A stretch of 6,958 bases of DNA from Actinomycetales bacterium (GTDB taxonomy: Bacteria > Actinomycetota > Actinomycetes > Mycobacteriales > Mycobacteriaceae): contig DUTZ01000041.1 of assembly GCA_012841845.1 (NCBI GenBank), positions 1 to 6,958 on the forward strand, given 5' to 3'. Position 1 is the stretch's first letter. Every line of letters begins with the position of its first letter. Both the position numbers and the translations under genes were made by a program. Positions 1-5,389 of the stretch are shown here, piece after piece. The notes beneath the pieces are model-generated. The model was not told the DNA's origin and made no database searches. It worked only from the letters and a program-made list of their open reading frames with translations.

Positions 1-1
1 C

Positions 2-703
2 ACCCACCACGCCGCCGCGCACGGGCTGCGGGCGACCGTGCTCGCCCACGCCACCAGCGCCGACTCGCCGTACGGTAGCGCCGACCGGGTCGTGGGCTAC
101 CCGGCCGTGCGGTACGACCCCGTCGGGCCGACGCTGCCCGGCTACGCCCGCGCCGTGCTCGCGCACCACCTCGGCGCGGGGCCGAACCCCGCGGACCAGC
201 CCGGCTGGCGCACGCTCCTCGATCACCCGTGGCTGCGCCGCGAGGGGGCCTGCTTCGTCACGCTGCGGCGCGGCGACCGCCTGCGCGGCTGCATCGGCAC
301 CGTGGACCCCTACCGGGCGCTCGGCGCCGACGTGGCCGGCAACGCGATCGCCGCCGCCACCCGCGACCACCGCTTCGACCCCGTCACCGTCGACGAGCTG
401 CCCGGGCTGCGGGTCGAGGTCTCGGTGCTCTCGCCGCGCACCCCGACCACCGCCCGCGACCTGCGACCCGGGACCGACGGCGTGGTGCTCGCCGGGACCG
501 GGCCCGACGGTCGGCCGCGCCGCGCCACATTCCTGCCGCAGGTGTGGGAGTCGCTGCCGGACACCGGGGAGTTCCTCGCCGCGCTGCGCCACAAGGCGGG
601 GGTGGTGGACGGGAGCGGGCCGTGGGACGGGGCCGGGCCGGAGGGTGACGACGACGAGGACCTCAGCCGCTTCACCGTGGACGCCTGGGAGGAGGACCCA
701 TGA
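2..703 (+). CDS. MEMO-AMMECR1 fusion protein (AmmeMemoRadiSam proteins B and A), 5' end outside window
   Basis: The frame is open to the left edge, so this is the 3' part of a longer gene (233 residues visible, numbered from codon 2-4). Residues about 10-38 (VLAHATSAD, then DRVVGYPAVRY) match the last strands of MEMO proteins, where a Y/H-A-x-S segment precedes V-x-Y-x-A. From about residue 45 to 233 there is a full AMMECR1 domain: LRGCIG at 94-99 with the family's invariant cysteine at 97, a VEVSVLSP strand at 138-145, and TFLPQVWESLP at 176-186 followed by FLAALRHKAG. The GTG at 38 lies inside the MEMO part, so I do not take it as the start. MEMO proteins are related to class III extradiol dioxygenases (LigB fold) and AMMECR1 is a cytosolic protein of unknown reaction. 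Both occur next to a dedicated radical SAM enzyme in bacteria and archaea, as here. The acidic linker near 216-220 (DDDED) is close to the C-terminus. Confidence is high for the AMMECR1 domain and fairly high for the MEMO tail. Confidence 0.9.
   Translation, partial: THHAAAHGLRATVLAHATSADSPYGSADRVVGYPAVRYDPVGPTLPGYARAVLAHHLGAGPNPADQPGWRTLLDHPWLRREGACFVTLRRGDRLRGCIGTVDPYRALGADVAGNAIAAATRDHRFDPVTVDELPGLRVEVSVLSPRTPTTARDLRPGTDGVVLAGTGPDGRPRRATFLPQVWESLPDTGEFLAALRHKAGVVDGSGPWDGAGPEGDDDEDLSRFTVDAWEEDP
688..695 (+). promoter_or_regulatory. Ribosome binding site of the radical SAM gene, inside the upstream CDS
   Basis: GGAGGAGG lies inside the last codons of the MEMO-AMMECR1 gene. The GGAGG at 688-692 is 7 nt from the ATG at 700. 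Together with the ATGA stop/start overlap this fixes the start and indicates translational coupling of the two genes. Confidence 0.75.
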
Positions 704-1803
704 CCACATCCCCGACCCCCGCCGGCGCCGGAGAACCGTACGTCGGCCGGTGGTGGGACACGACCGACGACGGCCGCGTGCACTGCCACCTGTGCCCGCG
801 GCACTGCCGGATGAAGGACGGCCAGCGCGGGTTCTGCTTCGTCCGCATGAACCAGGGCGGGCGCCTGATCCTGGACACGTACGGGCGCAGTTCGGGCTTC
901 TGCGTGGATCCCATCGAGAAGAAGCCGCTCAACCACTTCCTGCCCGGCACGTCGGTGCTGAGCTTCGGCACGGCCGGCTGCAACCTGGGCTGCAAGTTCT
1001 GCCAGAACTGGGACATCTCCAAGTCGCGCGAGACGGACACGCTCGCCGACGCCGCGAGCCCCGAGGCGATCGCCGCTACGGCCGTCGAGGCCGGCGCCTC
1101 GTCGGTGGCGTTCACGTACAACGACCCGGTGATCTTCGCCGAATACGCGATCGACGTAGCCGCGGCCTGCCGTGAGCGCGGCGTCAGGACCGTCGCGGTG
1201 ACCGCGGGGTACATCGAACAGGAGCCGCGGCCGGAGTTCTTCGCCGCCATGGACGCGGTCAACGTGGACCTCAAGGGCTTCACCGAGGAGTTCTACCGCA
1301 CGGTCACCGGCGCCGAGCTCGAGGTGGTCAAGGACACCCTGCGGTACCTCGCGACCACCGACACGTGGCTGGAGATCACCACGCTGCTCATACCGGGGCA
1401 GAACGACTCCGACGCGGAGATCGCCGCGATGTGCGAGTGGGTCGTGTCCGAGCTCGGGCCGGACGTGCCGCACCACTTCTCGGCGTTCCACCCCGACCAC
1501 CGGATGCGCCACATCGAGCGCACCCCGGAGCTCACCCTGCGGCGGGCGCTGCGGCACGCGCGCGACGCCGGAGAGCGCTTCGCCTACACCGGCAACGTCC
1601 ACGACAAGGACGGCGACACCACCTACTGCCCCGGCTGCGAGAGCCCGCTCATCGTGCGCGACTGGTACCGCATGGTCGACTACGCCGTGAGCCCCGACGG
1701 CACCTGTTCCGTGTGCGGCGCCGCGGTCCCCGGGGTGTTCGACCCGGCGGGCCCCGGCGACTTCGGGCCCCGCCGCATCCCCCTGCGGATCGCGCCCACC
1801 TGA
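700..1803 (+). CDS. AmmeMemoRadiSam system radical SAM enzyme
   Basis: A 367-residue radical SAM protein. The CX3CX2C motif that binds the [4Fe-4S] cluster and S-adenosylmethionine is C94-N-L-G-C98-K-F-C101, followed by QNW, the form seen in pyruvate formate-lyase-activase-like members. Two further cysteine groups flank the barrel. The N-terminal group is C29, C32, C36 and C46, in a CxLCPxxC...GFC pattern. The C-terminal group is C310-PG-C313 and C336-SV-C339, which looks like a rubredoxin or zinc-ribbon knuckle pair. Barrel landmarks are AFTYNDP at 137-143, VNVDLKGF at 187-194, LLIPGQND at 229-236 and AYTGN at 295-299. Length and all three cysteine blocks fit the AmmeMemoRadiSam radical SAM family. 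The enzyme is expected to be cytosolic and oxygen-sensitive, and its substrate is not known. The ATG overlaps the upstream stop (ATGA), so it is co-translated with the MEMO-AMMECR1 partner. Older annotations call such proteins PFL-activating enzymes, but no glycyl radical enzyme is nearby. Confidence 0.93.
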   Translation: MTTSPTPAGAGEPYVGRWWDTTDDGRVHCHLCPRHCRMKDGQRGFCFVRMNQGGRLILDTYGRSSGFCVDPIEKKPLNHFLPGTSVLSFGTAGCNLGCKFCQNWDISKSRETDTLADAASPEAIAATAVEAGASSVAFTYNDPVIFAEYAIDVAAACRERGVRTVAVTAGYIEQEPRPEFFAAMDAVNVDLKGFTEEFYRTVTGAELEVVKDTLRYLATTDTWLEITTLLIPGQNDSDAEIAAMCEWVVSELGPDVPHHFSAFHPDHRMRHIERTPELTLRRALRHARDAGERFAYTGNVHDKDGDTTYCPGCESPLIVRDWYRMVDYAVSPDGTCSVCGAAVPGVFDPAGPGDFGPRRIPLRIAPT

Positions 1804-1828
1804 GCGGGGAGGATGGGTGCGGAGCGCG

Positions 1829-1867
1829 CCCAGCACGGAGAGCACCCAGTACGGAGAGAACGGAGAG
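1829..1867 (+). repeat. 16-bp tandem repeat, about 2.4 copies, ahead of the CMD-family gene
   Basis: CCCAGCACGGAGAGCA (1829-1844) is followed directly by CCCAGTACGGAGAGAA (1845-1860), 14 of 16 identical, and then by a partial unit CGGAGAG (1861-1867). The octamer ACGGAGAG therefore occurs three times, at 1835, 1851 and 1860. Each copy contains a GGAG purine core able to act as a Shine-Dalgarno sequence. The last one lies about 11 nt before the ATG at 1879, and another GGAG directly abuts that ATG. The 75-bp gap holds no other gene. Confidence 0.8.
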
Positions 1868-1878
1868 GACCACCGGAG

Positions 1879-2295
1879 ATGACGACGACGAGTGCGGACG
1901 ACCACGGGCCTTCGGCCGCCGACCTGCGCGACCAGGGCTTCTCGACCCGACGCGAGGTGATGAGCGACGCCTTCGTGGACCGCGCCATGGGCCGCGCCGA
2001 GGGCACCGCCTCGGAGGCGATCCAGTACGTGGTGACCGAGAACGTGTGGGGCAACATCTGGAACCGCCCGGGGCTGGGGCGCCGGGACCGCAGCCTGCTC
2101 AACATCGGCATGCTCGTGGCGCTGCGGGCGAACGCCGAGCTGGCCGGGCACGTCCGCGGCGGGCTCACCAACGGGCTCACCCGCGAGGAGATCACCGAGG
2201 CCGTCATCCACGCCTCCGGCTACTGCGGGGCGCCGGCCGCGCTCTCGGCCATGAAGACGGTCCAGGAGGTCTTCGACACCCTCGACGGGGAGTAA
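1879..2295 (+). CDS. Carboxymuconolactone decarboxylase family protein
   Basis: A 138-residue, all-alpha protein of the CMD family. The core begins near residue 61 with WNRPGLGRRDRSLLNIGMLV, followed by ANAELAGHVRGGLTNGLTREEI (about 85-105) and AVIHASGYCGAPAALSA (108-124). These correspond to the family's RxRSL, EL-x2-H, GLT-x-EE and Y-x-G-x-PA landmarks. The layout resembles PcaC, 4-carboxymuconolactone decarboxylase of the protocatechuate branch, rather than AhpD, because there is no CxxC motif. No other protocatechuate-pathway gene is in the window, so a pcaC role is not supported and only the family is called. I chose the ATG at 1879 because homology begins after it and GGAGAG at 1862-1867 precedes it. 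An upstream in-frame ATG at 1813 would add 22 residues encoded by the tandem repeat. It lies 75 bp after the radical SAM gene and 67 bp before the ligase, on the same strand, so it could be part of one transcript. Confidence 0.87.
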   Translation: MTTTSADDHGPSAADLRDQGFSTRREVMSDAFVDRAMGRAEGTASEAIQYVVTENVWGNIWNRPGLGRRDRSLLNIGMLVALRANAELAGHVRGGLTNGLTREEITEAVIHASGYCGAPAALSAMKTVQEVFDTLDGE

Positions 2296-2308
2296 ACTCG
2301 ACGGCGAG
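2281..2308 (+). repeat. Imperfect direct repeat spanning the CMD-family stop codon
   Basis: CTCGACGGGGAG (2281-2292) is repeated as CTCGACGGCGAG (2297-2308), 11 of 12 identical, with a 16-bp period. The first copy encodes the last residues (LDGE) and the TAA lies between the copies. It looks like a short tandem duplication of the gene's 3' end. Confidence 0.65.
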
Positions 2309-2310
2309 AA

Positions 2311-2324
2311 GTGACACCCGTCAC
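2311..2324. promoter_or_regulatory. Palindrome GTGAC-N4-GTCAC upstream of the acyl-CoA ligase (candidate operator)
   Basis: GTGACACCCGTCAC is a perfect 5+5 inverted repeat with a 4-bp spacer, ending 38 bp before the ligase ATG. The same palindrome recurs as GTGACTGCCGTCAC at 6771-6784 upstream of the P450. The spacing and half-site fit a dimeric repressor or a CRP/FNR-type site (consensus TGTGA-N6-TCACA), although the outermost bases here (A...G) do not match that consensus. It could also be a weak hairpin after the CMD gene, but no T-run follows. Confidence 0.5.
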
Positions 2325-2347
2325 GTACCGCCGCCCGAGTCCCCTCG

Positions 2348-2353
2348 AAGGAG
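2348..2353 (+). promoter_or_regulatory. Ribosome binding site of the acyl-CoA ligase gene
   Basis: AAGGAG is 9 nt before the ATG at 2363. This supports that ATG over the in-frame ATG four codons later (2375). Confidence 0.7.
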
Positions 2354-2362
2354 CCCCCGAAC

Positions 2363-3997
2363 ATGCGCAGCACCATGCAGACCGAGCCGCTGAACATCAG
2401 CACGATCCTGCGGTTCGGCGAGACCGTCCACAAGGGCGCGGTCGTCACCACGTGGACCGAGTCGGGGCCTCGCAGCCTGACGTTCGGTGAGCTCGGGGCC
2501 CGCGCGGCGCAGCTGGCCCACGCCCTGCGCGGTCTGGGCATCGACGGCGACCAGCGCGTCGCCACGTTCCAGTGGAACAACTCCGAGCACATGGAGGCCT
2601 ACCTCGCCGTGCCGTCGATGGGCGCCGTGCTGCACCCGCTCAACATCCGGCTGTTCCCGGACCAGTTGGCGTACATCGCCGACCACGCCGAGGACAAGAT
2701 CGTGATCGTGGACCCGAGCCTGGTGCCGCTGCTCCAGCCGCTCCTGCCGCGGTTCTCGACGGTCGAGCACGTCGTCGTCACCGGGGGCGCCGCGTCGACC
2801 CTCGAGGCCCCGGAGCACATGCAGGTCCACGACTACGAGGAGCTGCTCGCCGGCCAGCCCACCGAGTTCGACTGGCCCGAGGTGGACGAGAACTCCGGCG
2901 CGGCGATGTGCTACACCTCCGGCACGACGGGCGACCCGAAGGGCGTCGTCTACTCGCACCGGTCGATCTACCTGCACTCGATGCAGGTGTGCATGTCGGA
3001 CGGCATGAGCATCTCGGTGGACGACAACGTCCTGGCGATCGTCCCGATGTTCCACGCGATGTCGTGGGGCCTGCCCTACGCCGCGTTCATGGTGGGTGCG
3101 TCGCTGCTCATGCCGGAGCGTTTCCTGCAGCCCGAGCCACTGGCGGCGATGATCGCGTCCGAGCGGCCCACGCTCGCCGCGGCGGTGCCCACCATCTGGC
3201 AGGCCGTGGACGCCTACAGCGTGGACCACCCGATCGACATGTCGAGCTTCCGCGCCGTGGTGGTGGGCGGCAGCTCCTGCCCGCCGGCGCTCATCCGCAA
3301 GTTCAAGGAGAACTACGGGATCGACATCATCCACGCGTGGGGCATGACCGAGACCTCGCCGATCGGCACGCTCGCGCGGCCGCGCGCGGACCTGCCCGAG
3401 GAGAAGCAGTTCGAACTCCGCAAGACGCAGGGGCGCATGCTCGCCGGCGTGGGTCTGCGGATCGTCGACGACCTGGGCGAGCCGCTGCCCTGGGACGGCG
3501 AGTCCGTGGGCGAGGTCGAGGTGCGCGGCCCGTGGATCACGGGCAGCTACTACAAGGTGGACGCCCCCGACTCGTTCGACGACGGCTGGCTGCGCACCGG
3601 CGACGTCGGCTACATCCTCCCCGAGGGCTTCCTGCAGCTCACCGACCGCGCCAAGGACATCATCAAATCCGGCGGCGAGTGGATCTCCTCGGTGGAGGTG
3701 GAGAACCATCTCCTCGAGCACCCGGCGGTGGCCGAGGCGGCCGTGATCGGCGTCCCGGACCCCAAGTGGGACGAGCGGCCGCTCGCCACGATCGTCGTCA
3801 AGGACGGCGTCGCCGACCCGAGCGTCGACGAACTGCGCGCGCACCTCGAGGAGCGCATGGCCAAGTGGCAGGTGCCCGAGCGCTTCGCCTTTGTGGACGA
3901 GATCCCCAAGACCTCCGTGGGCAAGCTCGACAAGAAGCGGATCCGGAGCTCGCACTCCGAGGGCGAGCTCGACGTGGTCAACGCCCTGGAGCAGTAG
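2363..3997 (+). CDS. Fatty-acid/acyl-CoA ligase (AMP-binding, ANL superfamily)
   Basis: A 544-residue acyl-activating enzyme of the usual length for fatty-acid CoA ligases. It is expected to form an acyl-AMP from a carboxylate and ATP, then transfer the acyl group to CoA. Visible motifs are the phosphate loop YTSGTTGDPKG (184-194), the A5 motif GMTETS (327-332), TGDVGY (412-417) with D414 as ribose ligand, DRAKD (428-432) at the domain hinge, KSGGEW (435-440), and the C-terminal PKTSVGK with the catalytic lysine at 521. All key residues are intact. The N-terminus (MQTEPLNISTILRFGETVH) resembles the medium/long-chain AlkK/FadD-type group rather than the longer membrane-anchored ligases. No signal peptide or membrane segment is visible, so it is probably cytosolic or peripheral. 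The chain length or aromatic nature of the substrate cannot be read from the sequence. It is preceded by a palindrome also found before the P450, which suggests shared control. It is followed by a strong inverted repeat. Confidence 0.92.
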   Translation: MRSTMQTEPLNISTILRFGETVHKGAVVTTWTESGPRSLTFGELGARAAQLAHALRGLGIDGDQRVATFQWNNSEHMEAYLAVPSMGAVLHPLNIRLFPDQLAYIADHAEDKIVIVDPSLVPLLQPLLPRFSTVEHVVVTGGAASTLEAPEHMQVHDYEELLAGQPTEFDWPEVDENSGAAMCYTSGTTGDPKGVVYSHRSIYLHSMQVCMSDGMSISVDDNVLAIVPMFHAMSWGLPYAAFMVGASLLMPERFLQPEPLAAMIASERPTLAAAVPTIWQAVDAYSVDHPIDMSSFRAVVVGGSSCPPALIRKFKENYGIDIIHAWGMTETSPIGTLARPRADLPEEKQFELRKTQGRMLAGVGLRIVDDLGEPLPWDGESVGEVEVRGPWITGSYYKVDAPDSFDDGWLRTGDVGYILPEGFLQLTDRAKDIIKSGGEWISSVEVENHLLEHPAVAEAAVIGVPDPKWDERPLATIVVKDGVADPSVDELRAHLEERMAKWQVPERFAFVDEIPKTSVGKLDKKRIRSSHSEGELDVVNALEQ

Positions 3998-4030
3998 TGC
4001 CGGTTCCACGGAATCCGTAGCCGAGGGCCC

Positions 4031-4068
4031 CGCTCGCGCAAGGATAGATGCGTATCCTTGCGTGAGCG
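4031..4068 (+). terminator. Long 16-bp inverted repeat/hairpin between the ligase and Fic genes
   Basis: CGCTCGCGCAAGGATA (4031-4046) and TATCCTTGCGTGAGCG (4053-4068) pair over 16 positions around a 6-nt loop (GATGCG). The only non-Watson-Crick position is 4036/4063, which is a G-U pair in plus-strand RNA. It starts 33 bp after the ligase stop and ends 25 bp before the Fic ATG. No T-run follows, as is common for actinobacterial hairpin terminators. The alternatives are an operator for the Fic gene or a leader structure, since AAGGATA recurs at the Fic ribosome binding site (4081-4087). It is certain as a repeat; its role as terminator is an inference. Confidence 0.6.
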
Positions 4069-4078
4069 TGGGTTCGAC

Positions 4079-4085
4079 GGAAGGA
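4079..4085 (+). promoter_or_regulatory. Ribosome binding site of the Fic gene, within a repeated AAGGATA motif
   Basis: GGAAGGA is 8 nt upstream of the ATG at 4094 and decides that start over the in-frame TTG at 4058, which lies inside the hairpin's right arm. The site is part of AAGGATATCC, which contains the palindrome GGATATCC and repeats the left-arm core of the hairpin. Confidence 0.7.
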
Positions 4086-4093
4086 TATCCGCC

Positions 4094-5389
4094 ATGCCGA
4101 GACTGGTCAGGCAGGATTGGGTTCCCGAACACTCGTATGGCCTGAGTCGACGGGACCGGCGCGGGGGGCCTTACGAGTGCTACGTGCCCGACCCGCTTCT
4201 CGGATTGCCCGTCGAACTCGACTCGACCCTTTCTCGCCGGGTCGCCTCCGCCGAGCGCCGCGTCAGGGCGCTCGTTTCCGGTGACACCGGTGCCGGGCTC
4301 GAAGGGATCTCGCGGCTCCTCCTCCGTTCGGAGGCCATTGCCTCCTCGCGCATCGAAGGACTCGCACCCGCGCCGGCCCAGGTGGCCATCGCGGAGCTGT
4401 CCGGAGTCGAACCCGTCCGCGGCTTCTCCGACGTGGCAGCGCAGGTCGCCAATAACGTCTCCGTGCTGCGGAGGGTGGACGCCGCATTGGCATCGGCCGA
4501 GGCGATTCGGGTAGACGATGTGCTCGAGCTTCATCGCGCTCTGTTCCCCTCCGAGTCGCCCTCGGAGCTCCGACGTGTCCAGAACTGGATCGGAGGCTCG
4601 ACCTGGCACCCCCTCGACGCCGAGTTCGTCCCGCCCCCGCCGGAGGACGTCGCGCCACTCATGCGTGACCTGGTGGACTACGCCAACGGTGCGACCCATG
4701 GGCCGCTCGTCCAGGCGGCGCTCGTCCACGCCCAGTTCGAGACGATCCACCCCTTCGGCGACGGGAACGGGCGCATCGGGCGCGCCCTGATCCACGCGGT
4801 CCTGCGCCGCCGAGGGCTGACGCCCGCCCCGGTGCTACCGGTGAGCATGATCCTGCACACGTGGTCGGACCGGTACGTTGCCGGACTGACCGCCTTCCGG
4901 GCGGCGCCTGACGACCCGGACGGGCTTCGCGCGGGCGTGACGACGTGGGTCGAGACTTTTGTCGGCGCCGTGGAGGCCGCCGTCGGCCAGGCGGAGCGGA
5001 TCGCCGACGACATCGGGGACCTACGGGAGGAGTGGGCGGAGCGCGTGGGGCGGCACAGGCGGGAGCGGGGCCTGCGGCCCGTGCCGCGAACCGACTCGAT
5101 CGACGCCGCGATTCTCACAGGGTTGCCCGAGCATCCCGTGCTCACGACCAAGGTGGCCGCCGACGTGTACGGAACCACGGAGACCTCGGCTCGGCGGGCG
5201 CTCGAGTTGCTGGCCGGGTCCGGCGTCGTCGAGAGGAAGACCATCGGTACCCGGACGAGCGGATACCTGGCCCGCGACGTGCTGGACCTCGTCGCCTTTG
5301 CCGAGCGTCGGCTCGCGAGCACGCGTCTGGACACCAGAGAGGCGCGGCCGAGCGGCTTTGCCGTTCCGGAGTCACCGCCAGTGCGCTGA
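4094..5389 (+). CDS. Fic family protein adenylyltransferase (class II type) with C-terminal winged helix
   Basis: A 431-residue protein. The Fic core motif is complete: HPFGDGNGRIGR at 219-230, with catalytic H219, D223, and the GNGR anion hole for ATP phosphates. An inhibitory-helix motif S84-x3-E88-G89 (SSRIEG), of the (S/T)xxxE(G/N) type, lies N-terminal to the core, which defines class II Fic proteins that restrain their own activity. The segment 164-186 (NWIGGST, then AEFVPPPPEDV) is the target-docking flap typical of this group. Residues about 335-395 (TKVAADVYGTTETSARRALE, GVVERK, GYLARD) look like a winged helix-turn-helix. The layout resembles SoFic-like proteins. Expected activity is transfer of AMP to a hydroxyl of a target protein in the cytosol; the target is unknown. 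Codons are less G/C-restricted than in neighbours, for example several TTT, ATT, AAT and TTG, suggesting a separate origin. It has no adjacent antitoxin gene, as expected for a class II protein. Its end overlaps the convergent P450 by 18 bp. Confidence 0.92.
   Translation: MPRLVRQDWVPEHSYGLSRRDRRGGPYECYVPDPLLGLPVELDSTLSRRVASAERRVRALVSGDTGAGLEGISRLLLRSEAIASSRIEGLAPAPAQVAIAELSGVEPVRGFSDVAAQVANNVSVLRRVDAALASAEAIRVDDVLELHRALFPSESPSELRRVQNWIGGSTWHPLDAEFVPPPPEDVAPLMRDLVDYANGATHGPLVQAALVHAQFETIHPFGDGNGRIGRALIHAVLRRRGLTPAPVLPVSMILHTWSDRYVAGLTAFRAAPDDPDGLRAGVTTWVETFVGAVEAAVGQAERIADDIGDLREEWAERVGRHRRERGLRPVPRTDSIDAAILTGLPEHPVLTTKVAADVYGTTETSARRALELLAGSGVVERKTIGTRTSGYLARDVLDLVAFAERRLASTRLDTREARPSGFAVPESPPVR

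Noticed and set aside
38..40. GTG as the start of the AMMECR1 gene
   Set aside because: The frame is open to the left edge and residues before and after this codon match the end of a MEMO domain, so translation must begin outside the window.
700..1803. Pyruvate formate-lyase activating enzyme
   Set aside because: The radical SAM motif is shared, but the flanking cysteine groups and the overlap with MEMO-AMMECR1 place it in the AmmeMemoRadiSam family, and there is no glycyl radical enzyme nearby.
1813..1878. N-terminal extension of the CMD-family protein from the ATG at 1813
   Set aside because: The added 22 residues are encoded by the tandem repeat and have no family similarity. The purine run before this ATG directly abuts it, while the ATG at 1879 has better-spaced sites.
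310..2592. Very long open frame on the minus strand opposite the AmmeMemoRadiSam, CMD and ligase 5' regions
   Set aside because: It crosses four well-supported plus-strand genes, its translation is low-complexity and rich in R, A, G, V and H, and it shows no family motif. Long antisense frames are expected in DNA with such high third-position GC.
3998..4068. The hairpin as part of a mobile element end or a MITE
   Set aside because: There is only one inverted repeat, no flanking target duplication and no second end, so nothing supports a mobile element.
4058..4093. TTG start for the Fic protein
   Set aside because: It lies inside the right arm of the inverted repeat without a well-placed binding site, whereas the ATG at 4094 has GGAAGGA 8 nt upstream.
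2321..4795. Second very long minus-strand open frame opposite the ligase and Fic genes
   Set aside because: It is an antisense shadow with biased composition and no recognisable domain. It also spans an intergenic hairpin and two real genes.
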